From the NCBI RefSeq assembly GCF_020360975.1, contig NW_025408672.1, forward strand, positions 2,790,001 through 2,854,000: a stretch of 64,000 nt of DNA. Reading direction: 5' to 3'. Position numbers and translations under genes: made by a program. The notes beneath the pieces are model-generated. The model had not been told where the DNA came from. It did no database searches and saw only the letters and a program-made list of their open reading frames with translations. Each line of letters opens with the position of its first letter. The stretch's first letter is position 1. Positions 1 to 9,692 of this stretch are shown one piece after another. The stretch comes from Hirsutella rhossiliensis. Its lineage: Eukaryota > Ascomycota > Sordariomycetes > Hypocreales > Ophiocordycipitaceae.

Positions 1-837
1 TCGCACAGTTCAAGCTCGTCCTTCTTGGTACGCCCTAGACTTCCATGCCTGTTACGGACCTTGCACTGACACATGTGATAGGAGAGTCTGCTGTTGGAAA
101 GGTAAACTCGATGCTCGACTGTCCGCGCCTGCGACCTACCGGCTGACGCTATACTCTAGAGCTCAATAGTTCTCCGCTTTGTCAAGGTGCGTTCTGGCGG
201 CCGAGCGAAAGCTATTTTTCATGGCTAATTAAAACCGTCAGGATCAATTCGACTCGTTCCGAGAATCCACCATTGGTGCCGCCTTTCTCACCCAGACCAT
301 CTCCCTCGATGAAAACACCACAGTCAAGTTCGAGATTTGGGATACCGCCGGTCAGGAGCGATACAAGTCCCTTGCGCCCATGTATTATCGGAATGCCAAC
401 TGCGCCGTTGTTGTCTATGATATTACGCAATCGGTAGGCTCACGTCCGACTTTCCCGTTTCAGGACTGCCCGGACTGATCTTCTTCTAGTCTTCCCTGGA
501 CAAAGCCAAGGCATGGGTCAAGGAGCTGCAGCGCCAGGCCAACGAGAACATCATTATTGCGCTCGCCGGCAACAAGCTTGACCTGGTCACCGAGCAGCCC
601 GATAAGCGGGCAATCCCCACAGGCGAAGCCGAGGCTTATGCGCGAGAGGCCGGGCTCCTGTTCTTCGAGACGTCCGCCAAGACGGCCGAGAATGTCCGCG
701 ACCTCTTCACGGCCATCGCCAAGAAGCTACCGTTGGACCAGGTTGGGCCCAGGCATGCTCGGCCAGGCCAGCGACCGGGTGTGAGCCTGGCCCCCGAGAA
801 CGCAAACACCAACGTGGGCGGACCTTGCAGTTGCTAG
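1..837 (+). CDS. Rab5-family small GTPase (Vps21/Ypt5-like), 5' end outside the window
   Basis: Early endosome and vacuolar-sorting Rab GTPase. The visible CDS is 1-27, 82-101, 160-186, 242-433 and 490-837, and all phases close across four short introns. The reading gives KLVLLG then ESAVGK (P-loop), SSIVLRFVK, the Rab5-type effector region [22 protein letters not shown] (switch II), GNKLDL and ETSAK. It ends in GPCSC, a double-cysteine tail for geranylgeranylation. [10 protein letters not shown] is what marks it as Rab5 rather than another Rab. The start codon and N-terminus lie upstream of base 1. The cluster of small introns in the first 240 bases is typical of conserved fungal GTPase genes. 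The next gene begins about 760 bp downstream on the same strand. The Rab5 family is secure; which Rab5 paralogue cannot be told from this sequence. Confidence 0.95.
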
Positions 838-1598
838 ACTCGCCGCCGTCGCTTCGGAACAGACGGGTTCCCGGCAATTGTGCCGCCCACGCATTCTACG
901 GAAACGACGGGATGACACTGGGGATATAGACTGACAGAAGTGATTGAGGCTTGGCTCAAGTACGTCGTATGTTTCTCGGAGTCCTGGGTTTGGAGTGCTT
1001 GCGGCAGACGCATCTATTGGCTTGTCTTCTCTTGGGTTTTGATACGTAATATCGATTTGTCCGTCTCGAGGGCAGCAGTGCTTGCAGGGGTTTAGAACAC
1101 TGCATGGGTGCTTCCGTCTGGACGTGCAGTACCTGCTTGACGTTTCCCGGTAGCGTCTCAACAGAGACTTGAGTGTTTTATTCGTCACTGGCATGGGCAT
1201 GTGAACAGGCGGCTGGCAGCCTTTTGGTATGATGTGCCAGCGCCAAGATCAACGTCTGATGCGCCGATCCAAGGTGCGCGTATTTATTTCGAATAACCCC
1301 TTTGGCTGCCCTCCTCGTTCCCTCGTCGCCCAAATTGGTTGAATGTCGAGGTTGATGTCGAGGTTGATTAAGTAGAGTGTGCTGTGTTGGATCGGAGTCT
1401 TCCTGGTAGAGCATTGGCGCGGATCCATTGGTGGCGTCACACCCCTCCAACCTCCCCCCGGCTGGGCATCGTGTCAAGCTACCTAGGATTTAGCCGAGTT
1501 TTTCCCCCCCGCGCGTTTTTGTCTCGCTGCCGACATCTACAAATCATCTCCCTTCTCCCCCCGTCCTGACAAGCCTCTGTTGCCCATCGGATTCCCCC
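838..1598. other. intergenic, Rab5 3' side and MIC60 leader
   Basis: No convincing gene. It holds the presumed 3' UTR of the Rab5 gene and the 5' leader of MIC60. A 12-bp unit is directly duplicated at 1343-1366, and a C-run lies near 1504-1510. The small open frames here have no recognisable protein character. Confidence 0.6.
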
Positions 1599-3840
1599 AT
1601 GCTGCGATCATCGCTCCGGTCGGCACGGGTGCTGGGCGGCACGCCTATTACGGCTGCTGCCAGCCGCCAATGGCCATCTGCCGCGGCAGCGTCGCGACGA
1701 GCTTGCTTGCTGGGTATTGTATGTTTGCCCATGTGCCAGATGCGGCACCACTGGATCAATGCTGACCGAGACGCCTCTAGAGGTCCTTTGCCGACCAGAA
1801 GAAGCCCGGCCACGACGCGTCCAAGGCCGCCGTGCTACCCTCTACCGAGACGTCGAGCTCTGAGCGAACCCCGTCGCCCTCCAGCTTCGGCGAGACCAAG
1901 TCTCCGCCTGTCGTGAATATCCCTCCGACTCCTCCCACGCCCGAGGAAGCTTCCGTCGGGCGAACTAAATCCCCCACGACGATTGACGATATCGGCGAAT
2001 CCAGTGTCAATGCTGGCCGGGTGCCTCCTTTGCCTGGCTCCAGGCCACAGCCCACAGCCACAATCGACGATGTCGGCGAGTCCACGGTTCTCCAGGCCAA
2101 TACACCAAGCCCGCCGCCCCCGCCCCCGCCTAGGACCAAGAGCTTCATGGGCCGGCTGAGAAGCTTTGTCTTTACACTTGTTCTGCTCGGCGCGGTTGGG
2201 TTTGGAGGCGGCGTTTGGTACTCTCGAGTCAACGACAATTTCCATGATTTCTTTACCGAGTACGTTCCCTATGGCGAACAGGCTGTCCTGTACTTGGAAG
2301 AAATGGAGTTCAAAAAGAAGTTCCCGCACGCCACGGGGCGCGATCCGAGGCCACGCCGCGAGTCCGATCAGCCGGTTAGAATCCCGGCGCAGAGCGGTGC
2401 TTCTTGGAGGGTGGCGGACAACGGGGAGCCGGGTGGCCGCCAGTCGAGCGCCTCGGCCGGAACCAGGAGCCTGACAGGCAAGTCGTCGTCAAAGGCTTCG
2501 CCCGACGAACCCAGGAGGGCCTCGTCACCGACGCCTCCAGCTGCTGACGTTGAGCCTGCGGCTGCCAAGTCTGCCGAGAGGGCCACTCCCCAGAAATCTG
2601 CAAAATCTTCCTCTACAAGCTTCAAGGCCCCTGAAGTCAATGAGCCGTCCAAGTTTCCCCCCCTGCAGCCAATCGACCTCATGTCGCTTCCCGATGCAAA
2701 GGAGCCCATTGTCCGGGACCTCGTGCACATGCTCAACGATCTGATACTGGTGATCAACGCCGATGGTGCTCATGGCAAGTACGGAACGACCGTCAACAAG
2801 GCCAAGAACGACATCGTCAAGGTCGGGGACAGGCTCAAGGCCATGAGGAAGAGTGTGGAAAAGAAGGCCGCTGGCGAGGTCAAGTCGTCCATCGAGGAGT
2901 TCGACAAGGCCGCTACCGAGCTCATCAAGCGCGTCGAGAAGACCATGTTGGCGCAAGAGGTTGAGTGGCGACGCGAATTCGAGCAGGAGATGAAGACGGT
3001 GCGCGAGAGCTACGACGAACGAGTCAAGCTTCTCATGGAACGCGAGAAGAAGCTCAACGAGGAAAAGCTCGGCAATCAGCTCCTGGAGCAAGCCCTGGCC
3101 CTGAAGAAGGAGTTTGTCCAAGACGTCAAGAACCAGGTTGAGCGGGAGCGGGACGGCCGCTTGGGTAAAGTGGGCGAGTTGTCGTCGGCCGTGTCCGATC
3201 TGGAGAAGCTAATGGCCGGGTGGAACGACGTGGTCGACTCCAACCTCAAGACGCAGCAGCTGCATGTGGCCGTCGAAGCGGTCCGTGCCAGTCTCGAGGA
3301 CGCGCAGCACCCTCGCCCGTTTATCCGGGAGCTCGTCGCCCTCAAGGAGATTGCTACCGACGACCCCGTGGTAGACGCAGCCATTGCCTCTGTCAACCCC
3401 GCCGCCTATCAACGGGGCATCGCAACGCCTTCTCAGCTGATCGACCGATTCCGCCGAGTGGCTGGCGAGGTGCGCAAAGCGTCCCTGCTCCCCGAGGATG
3501 CCGGCGTGGCCAGCCACGCCTCCAGCTGGGTCCTCAGCCACGTCTTGTTCAAGAAGCAGGGGCTCGCAGAGGGGGGCGATGTGGAGAGCATCCTGACGCG
3601 CACGCAGACGTATCTGGAAGAGGGCGACCTGGACGCTGCAGCCCGGGAGATGAATGGGCTGCAGGGGTGGGCAAAGACGCTCAGCAAGGACTGGCTGAGC
3701 GAGGTTCGCAAGGTGCTCGAAGTCCAACAGGCGCTCGATGTGAGTATCCGCCCATTCTGCACAGGTTGAGTGCATCGCTAACAACATGTTCCCAGGTCAT
3801 TGCTACGGAGGCGCGGCTGCAGAGCCTGAGGGTGGACTGA
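1599..3840 (+). CDS. MIC60: MICOS complex subunit MIC60 (mitofilin)
   Basis: Inner-membrane scaffold that shapes cristae junctions. Exons are 1599-1718, 1781-3739 and 3796-3840, giving 707 aa. The N-terminus is rich in Arg and Ser without acidic residues (MLRSSLRSARV), a typical mitochondrial presequence. A proline- and serine-rich linker precedes one membrane segment around residues 131-150 (FVFTLVLLGAVGFGGGVWY). The rest, in the intermembrane space, is long and charged with coiled coils (about residues 280-470). The C-terminal mitofilin signature is completed only after the last intron, in the 15-codon exon ending LQSLRVD. Reading through that intron would stop early at SIRPFCTG, so splicing there is required. 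Length and order match fungal MIC60. Confidence is high. Confidence 0.95.
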
Positions 3841-4258
3841 GAGGGAGTTGCTCATTTGTTCTATACAGTGGTGGGAGGATGGAAAGCTCCTTAGAGGACG
3901 TCAGCAGACCCGTGTACTGAATAAGCGATAGACACCGGCGGTATCCGTTGCAGTAAATCTCTCCAAGCGCGACTTGCGGTCGTTTGGCCGGGAAGATGCG
4001 TCGGCGCGGGGCAACGAAATCGATGCTTTTTAGCCTGACGATGCTGCCAACAGTCACGTCACGTCACATTGGGGCATGATTCGAAAATAATAGTAGTGTA
4101 AGAAAAAAGCAAGCGGTGAAAGAAGAGAAGAGAAAGAGGCAGAAGCATATAATAGGAGCAGAAGGAATCGAGTATTTTACCATGTTAAAAGCATCATCTC
4201 TCGCAGCCTTGTCACGTTACTCGCCCATGGTCACCAAACTCCGCAATGCCACGCCTCG
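3841..4258. other. intergenic, MIC60 / FPGS-like gene
   Basis: No gene seen. A purine-rich stretch occupies about 4105-4145 just before the FPGS-like CDS. An ATG at 4181 opens a frame of presequence-like character, but it is not in frame with the enzyme and I could not find a clean intron to join them. Confidence 0.5.
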
Positions 4259-5920
4259 ATGCGCCGTATCGCAGACTCATCATCTCTCGTCTCGAAAGGT
4301 CGGATGCAGCCACCGACGAGAGCGACGGCGACATGCTCCATGGCGAGGGCCGTCTGCGGCGGCGGCCAAGCTTTGAGCATGCGCGGTGCACGCGGATACC
4401 CCGAGGCTCTCGAGAAGCTGGCAACGCTGCAGTCGAACCGCAGCACGACGCTCCTGTTCGGCGGCGGCGGCGGCGGCAGCCCCGAGCAGCTCAACGCGCG
4501 GGCGATTCCCGAGATGGGCGCGTGGCTGCGTCGCGCCGGCTACGGGCCTGCGGACCTCGCGCGCATGCGGCACATTCACGTCGCCGGCACAAAGGGAAAG
4601 GGCTCCGTGTGCGCGTTTGCGACGGCCATGCTACTGCGGCGGCGGTGGCGGCACCACGGTGGCGATGGAGGAGGCAGCGTCGGCACGTACACGAGCCCGC
4701 ACCTGGTGGGACCGCGGGAGCGCATCGCCATTGACGGCGAGCCCATAGGCCAGCAGGCCTTTGCCGACGCCTTCTTCGAGCTGTGGGATCGCTTCGGCGA
4801 GGCGGCGCGGCGCGAGGACGGGGTGAGCGCGGCGCAGGCTGAGGGTCCCGAGTCGAAACCCTTCTTCTTCCGCTTCCTGACCATCATGGCGTGGCACGTC
4901 TTCCTCGCCCGGGGCGTCGGCGATGTCGTCATGGAGTGCGGCATTGGCGGCGAGTACGACGCGACGAATGTGCTGCCGCCCGAGGCGGTGTCGGCGGCCG
5001 TGGTGACGCAGCTGGGCATCGATCACGTCGCCATGCTGGGGGACTCGGCAGGGCAGATTGCGTGGCACAAGGCTGGCATCATGAAGCCGGGCGTCAAGTG
5101 CTTCACCGGCTCTTCAGACCACCATCACCGCCAGCAACCCGCCGTCATGCAGGTTCTCAGAGCGCGGGCGGCGGAAAAGGGCGCCAGCCTGGTCGAGGTC
5201 GATGACGAGACAGTGCGGCAATGGGGCGGCGTGCCAGGTCTCCTACGCGGCGATTTTCAGAAGAGGAACCAGGCGCTGGCGACGCTGGCGGTGCGCGAGC
5301 ATCTGGGTTGGGGCGACGTCGTGCCATCACCATCATCATCGTCATCTCTCCTCGCCGCGCTGCGGAGCATCCCCGAGGACATGGTGCAGGGCCTGCGCGA
5401 GGCACGGCTCCGCGGCCGGTGCGAGGTGCTCGAGCACGCCGACGTCACCTGGCTCCTCGACGGCGCGCACACGGCCGAAAGCCTGGCCGAGGTCGCGCGC
5501 TGGCTCGCCCAGTCACTGCGTCCCCCGGCCGTCGAGCCGATCGTGCTCGTCTTCAACCAGCAGGACAGGGAAGCGGCGCCGCTGCTGGCCGCGCTCGTGG
5601 CCGCGGTGCAGCGTGAGACCGGCCGCCAGACGCTCGTCTTTCGCCACGCCCTCTTCACCCGCAACGACCTCGCTCGCCCTCCCGCCGGCGCCGTCGTGGA
5701 CATGGCTGTGCAGGAAAAAACGGCTGCTGCCATGGTTGGCTTGGTGCCGGGCTGCGATACGGCGTGCGTTGACAACGTCGAGGACGCTGTTGCGCGGGCG
5801 AGGGCCTTGGCGGCGCAGCTTGCGGACGAGCACGGCGTGAAGCCCAAGGTGCTGGTGACCGGAAGCCTGCATCTTGTTGGCGCTGCATTGCGAGTGTTGG
5901 AGCCCGATAGCTCGTTATAG
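4259..5920 (+). CDS. folylpolyglutamate synthase-like ligase, intronless paralogue
   Basis: Mur-ligase family enzyme predicted to add glutamates to folates using ATP. Single exon, 553 aa. Seen in order: the family N-terminal helix YPEALEKLATLQSN (about 48-61), the ATP loop VAGTKGKGSVCAF (about 106-118), SPHLVGPRERI, GIGGEYDATN, LGIDHVAMLGD followed by IAWHKAGI, DGAHTAESL, and the C-terminal VTGSLHLVGAAL. Low-complexity Gly/His/Arg inserts near residues 68-75 and 126-140 and a Ser run near 358 are unusual. Two starts are plausible: 4259, with a basic N-terminal extension, or Met41 at 4379, which aligns with the internal start of the neighbouring paralogue. It lies tail to tail with that paralogue, the stops being only 115 bp apart. 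FPGS is favoured over dihydrofolate synthase because the neighbour, closest in motifs, is FPGS-like; substrate is not proven. Confidence 0.85.
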   Translation: MRRIADSSSLVSKGRMQPPTRATATCSMARAVCGGGQALSMRGARGYPEALEKLATLQSNRSTTLLFGGGGGGSPEQLNARAIPEMGAWLRRAGYGPADLARMRHIHVAGTKGKGSVCAFATAMLLRRRWRHHGGDGGGSVGTYTSPHLVGPRERIAIDGEPIGQQAFADAFFELWDRFGEAARREDGVSAAQAEGPESKPFFFRFLTIMAWHVFLARGVGDVVMECGIGGEYDATNVLPPEAVSAAVVTQLGIDHVAMLGDSAGQIAWHKAGIMKPGVKCFTGSSDHHHRQQPAVMQVLRARAAEKGASLVEVDDETVRQWGGVPGLLRGDFQKRNQALATLAVREHLGWGDVVPSPSSSSSLLAALRSIPEDMVQGLREARLRGRCEVLEHADVTWLLDGAHTAESLAEVARWLAQSLRPPAVEPIVLVFNQQDREAAPLLAALVAAVQRETGRQTLVFRHALFTRNDLARPPAGAVVDMAVQEKTAAAMVGLVPGCDTACVDNVEDAVARARALAAQLADEHGVKPKVLVTGSLHLVGAALRVLEPDSSL

Positions 5921-6035
5921 CTTGAGATGTACACCGTGGATTCGCTTGCCCCTTTCTATGCTTCCCGCTCTCTATGGCCCAAATCACGTACAGCGTTCCT
6001 CCTCCTTTCTCCACCAAGCTCTTCCATCCCGTATC

Positions 6036-7794
6036 CTACAGCGCGTCGGCCTGCTCTAGAATGCCCAGAGCCCCCCCTACCAAGTGCAGGCTCCCCGTCA
6101 CGTAGGCCAGCACGCTCTCGCCGGCACCCAGCCCCTGGCTGAGATGCCTCGCGTAGCCGAGCGCCTCCTCAATGGTCGGCAGAACGACAACCCGGGCGGC
6201 TGGATCCAGGGCGGACCACTTTTCGGCAAACCGGCGCTGCACCGTCATCTTGTCGAGCTCCTCGGGGTCGATTTGGTGGTTGACAAAGTCACGCTTGTAG
6301 CCCGTCTCGGCGTAGGTGACGTTTGTGCAAAAGACGACGTGGTCAAAAGACGGCTCGTTTGGTGTGCGCGCGGCGGCCGCGTGGATCGAGGTGAGGAAGT
6401 CGACGGCCTCGGAGCGGGTTTGTTGATTGAAAACCATGACTCTGGGACCGGGGCTGTGGAAAGGAGGGCAAGCTTGGTCAGCGGCTGGCTATGGAGGGTC
6501 AAGGTTGATCGCAAGACAAAGGAAAACTCACCGGCCGGCCGTCTCTTCGGCGAACCATCGCGAGGACATTTTCAGGCTGTCCGAAGTGTGTGCCCCGTCG
6601 ACGAACCACGTCACCCCATCCTCGACCTTGACCTCGCAGCGACCCCTGAAAACCGTCTGCTCCAGCCCATCGACAAACTCGCGCGGCAGCGAGGAGCCCG
6701 GCGGCGAGACGGCGATGCCCAGCTTCGGCAGCACGGCTTCGGCGAGGGCCACTGCCAGCGTTGCATTCTTCCTCTGGAATCGCGCCTGGGGCCTGACCTT
6801 GACACCGTCTAGCCGCGGGTCAATGGGCAGGACGGTGAGATCGGCGCCCCGTTCCTCTGCCCTCTGCCGCAGAACGGCCGCCGCGCCGGGGTCCTGCTCG
6901 ACGGTAAAGGCAGGACTGCCGCTCTTGATGATGCCCGCTTTATGCCACGCAATCTTGTCCACAGTGTCGCCAAGAACGAAGACGTGGTCAATGCCGAGCG
7001 TGCTGATGCCCGACGCGGCGGGCCTTTGCACGAGGTTGGTGGCGTCGTACTCGCCCCCGATGCCAGTCTCGTAGACGGCCACGTCGACGCCCTCCTGCAA
7101 GAAGGCGTGCCAGCTGACGAGCGTCAGGTAGCGGCCGTACAGGGGCCTCGTCCCGAGGGGCGCGTCGTCGGGCGCCGCTGTCGAAGACCCCAGGCGCTCC
7201 CAGACGTCGAAGAAGTACTTGGCGAAGAGGTCCTCGGAGATGGGCGCCGAGTTGATTCGGATGCGCTCGCGGACGGCGATGAGGTGCGGCGAGATGAAGA
7301 GGCCGCTCTTGCGGGGAGTGCCGTGCGCGTGCCGGTACTGGGCGAGGATGGAGTCGACAAATGCGCAGGTGCTGCCTTTGCCCTTTGTGCCGGCGACGTG
7401 GATGATGTTGAGGCCATCGATATCCGCCGGCTTTTTTTTTCCCTCGCACGTTAGCCTTCTGAGGAAGAGCAAAGCATAGAGTGAAAAGGCGCACCGTGTA
7501 CCCGATTCTACTGAGATAGGCTCTCATCTCGCGCATCGAGGCCGCATCAGGCCGGATCCCGGCTTTGCGCCTCGCCTCGATGACGGCATGAGGCGTCTGC
7601 AGCGAGTTGAGCGCATCAATGGCATCCTGTCAGAGAGCTCAGCATCATCAGAGTGTATTTTCTATGCACAGGGCAGAGGATCAACTCACATTGTACGACC
7701 TGGCCGATGAAGCCATGGCGCGTAGCAGCCGAGTCTGCGGCGGGCCCGAGGCTTTGCGTATGAGAAGAGCTGGGCGCCGCGATATACGTCGCAT
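6036..7794 (-). CDS. folylpolyglutamate synthase (Met7-like), with predicted mitochondrial presequence
   Basis: Adds the poly-gamma-glutamate tail that retains folates in cytosol and mitochondria. Exons on the minus strand are 7794-7690, 7626-7495, 7430-6532 and 6453-6036, 517 aa, with all phases consistent. Motifs: SYNDAIDALNSLQT, YTPADIDGLN, VAGTKGKGSTCAF (ATP loop), SPHLIAVRERI, GIGGEYDATN, LGIDHVFVLGD, WHKAGI, DGAHTSDSL, VMVFNQQ and VTGSLHLVGGAL. The ATG at 7794 adds 26 residues rich in Arg with no acidic residue (MRRISRRPALLIRK...), a strong mitochondrial presequence. Met27 at 7716 would give a cytosolic form, as is known for FPGS genes. The second intron ends in an unusual AAG acceptor behind an A-tract, with CTAAC some 20 nt upstream. 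It shares its motif series with the convergent gene at 4259-5920. Confidence 0.93.
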
Positions 7795-8186
7795 CAATTC
7801 GACTTGTTAGGCGCACCGGCCCGCGCGCGCACGGGTTACTGCGGGCGAGCGGGAGCGAAGAGGGCGAAGTGGTGGATTGACGTGCGTTGTTGGTTGGTTG
7901 GTTTATTCTCCGTGACCGGCGCAGTCAGTTTGGGTGACATTGAAAAGGCGTCCCCCCACGTCTTCGGTTCACCACTTCAACCGAAGCCTCGAAAAGACGA
8001 CTTATACACACACGAGTATGCACAGCACGACTCTCATTTTCCATGTCCTTCTTCAGCTGCTCTCGCCCATGACCTTTATCAGCATCTCCATGTACCAAGT
8101 ACTGGAAGCGGCCAGCCGCCGGATATCGTCGGCGTCATGACAGCAGATACGCCGCATCGTCTGTACGCTGTAGACCTTGTCTAGTC
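7795..8186. other. intergenic, FPGS promoter side and GFA gene 3' side
   Basis: 392 bp between two minus-strand genes. It must contain the FPGS promoter and the 3' UTR of the GFA-domain gene. No gene, repeat or clear motif recognised. Confidence 0.5.
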
Positions 8187-9260
8187 TTAGCCAACTTCAA
8201 AGTCAACCTCTTCCCCGTAGCTTTCCCTGGTCCACCTCTTCATCCCTTCGCTCAGCGCCTCCCCAAAGTCCTTGTCGAAGCTCACTCCGCTCGACGCAAA
8301 GGCCACGCGCGTCCGCCAGGTGAGCCAATCCTCGGCCATGACTCCCTCTGGCGCCCGAATTATGCCTGTTGCAATGTCGACCACGGCCTGCTCCCTGCTC
8401 GGCCGACGCTCCGAGTCGGTAAAGAAGAGGGTCGCGCCGCACGTGCCGCAGAACGAGCGCAACGCGCCCTCCGAGGACGAGTACGACTTGGCCGTTCCAA
8501 TGGTGAGCTTGGGGTCAATGGGTGGCTCGCACACGGAAAGGGGCACAAAGGCCCAGCCGACGACGTGAGATCCAGAGGTTAGACGGCAGTCGTCGCAGGC
8601 GTCGAAGACGGCCATCCACTTCTTCTTGTCCAGAGGCGAGACAAACTTGGTCACGAATGGATCGTCGAGCACTTGCTTCGTCGGCCGCCTGACGGTAAAT
8701 GAAACGCCCCCGCAGTGGCATTGGGCACGCAGGCGGTCTTGGCCATCGTCTCCCGTCTCGGCCTCGGATGTCACAAGCGCGGCGCGGGGATCATCGTCTG
8801 GCGGGTTCCACGTTTTCACCTCGCGGTCGCCTAATCGAGTCACGATAGATGCCAGTCCACGCCCCTTGGCACTCTTGCTGAAGACGTGATACTTGATCTG
8901 GAACTTGTCTGGTCCGTGGTCTTTGAAGATGGATGTGGCCATGGTCCACTGACGCCGGTCAAGGCTCACTCCGCCAATGTGGCAGCCACACATGGAGCAA
9001 AAGTCGTAGCTGCAGTCCGCCCCTTTGGCCGTGTACGAGCTCAGCTTGTCCTCGGTCGACTCGCCCACGAACTTGGGCAACAGGCCAACAGGGAGCTGCG
9101 TGTGGAAGATGCATGGCGAGCCGGTGGCATAGCGGCACATGCTGCAGTGGCAGAGGTAGGCGGCGAAGGGGAGAGACGAGACGGGGACGTCAAACGTCAT
9201 GTGGATGGAGCCGCAGAAGCACTTGGCTTCAAGTGTCTGGATGTTTTCAGAGTCTGCCAT
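8187..9260 (-). CDS. tandem GFA (glutathione-dependent formaldehyde-activating enzyme / CENP-V-like) domain protein
   Basis: Single exon, 357 aa. It contains two copies of the zinc-binding GFA fold. Copy 1 (about residues 10-140) shows CFCGSIHMTF, CHCSMC and later CSMCGCHIG. Copy 2 (about residues 180-310) shows CHCGGVSF, CDDCRLTSG and FCGTCGATLFF. The CxC / CxxC / CxxC ligand spacing is kept in both, so both could bind zinc. GFA proteins are annotated for S-hydroxymethylglutathione chemistry, but the enzymatic role of most fungal members is unproven, so the substrate is left open. It starts 433 bp from the divergent URI gene and could share a promoter region. The ATG at 9260 directly precedes the conserved domain and is the only sensible start. 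Confidence 0.85.
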   Translation of the reverse strand: MADSENIQTLEAKCFCGSIHMTFDVPVSSLPFAAYLCHCSMCRYATGSPCIFHTQLPVGLLPKFVGESTEDKLSSYTAKGADCSYDFCSMCGCHIGGVSLDRRQWTMATSIFKDHGPDKFQIKYHVFSKSAKGRGLASIVTRLGDREVKTWNPPDDDPRAALVTSEAETGDDGQDRLRAQCHCGGVSFTVRRPTKQVLDDPFVTKFVSPLDKKKWMAVFDACDDCRLTSGSHVVGWAFVPLSVCEPPIDPKLTIGTAKSYSSSEGALRSFCGTCGATLFFTDSERRPSREQAVVDIATGIIRAPEGVMAEDWLTWRTRVAFASSGVSFDKDFGEALSEGMKRWTRESYGEEVDFEVG

Positions 9261-9692
9261 GGCGCCGGCGGTTCAAGGGTTGGTTCTCCGTCTTTGGGCG
9301 ATTCGAGGACGCAAGAGGACGGTTCGACTTGTCATCTTTCACTCTCCAGTAGCAGTAGCACTTATCCCTGACAGCCCCTCTTTCGCTTTCGCCCAAGGGC
9401 TGACGGCCGAGGCGTCCTAATTTGCGTACCCGCCTGTCGCATCTCGTGTAGCGTCGTCGAATAGGCGCTTCTCCAGCGCGTCAGCTGATGGTCTGGCGGC
9501 AATCATTCGAGTGCCCGCTGTATGCAAACAACCCTTAACCGAAGATCAGCCACATGGCCCACAGTACGTGCCTTGACGCCACTCTACGTACCCGGCCCAG
9601 GGCTTTTCCCTCCCTGTCACCTTGGTTTTTCAACTTCCCTTCTTCGCAATTCTCATCCGGTCAAGGCTCGGTGAGCTGGCAACTCGATCGAC
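9261..9692. promoter_or_regulatory. divergent promoter region, GFA-domain gene / URI-like gene
   Basis: 432 bp between two divergent start codons. The half nearest the plus-strand gene is pyrimidine-rich (about 9600-9660), as is usual around fungal transcription starts. No TATA box or known operator recognised. Confidence 0.4.

Noticed and set aside
4116..4376. Presequence-like frame starting at ATG 4181 as an exon of the FPGS-like gene
   Set aside because: It is in another frame, and I found no donor-acceptor pair of acceptable quality to join it to the enzyme.
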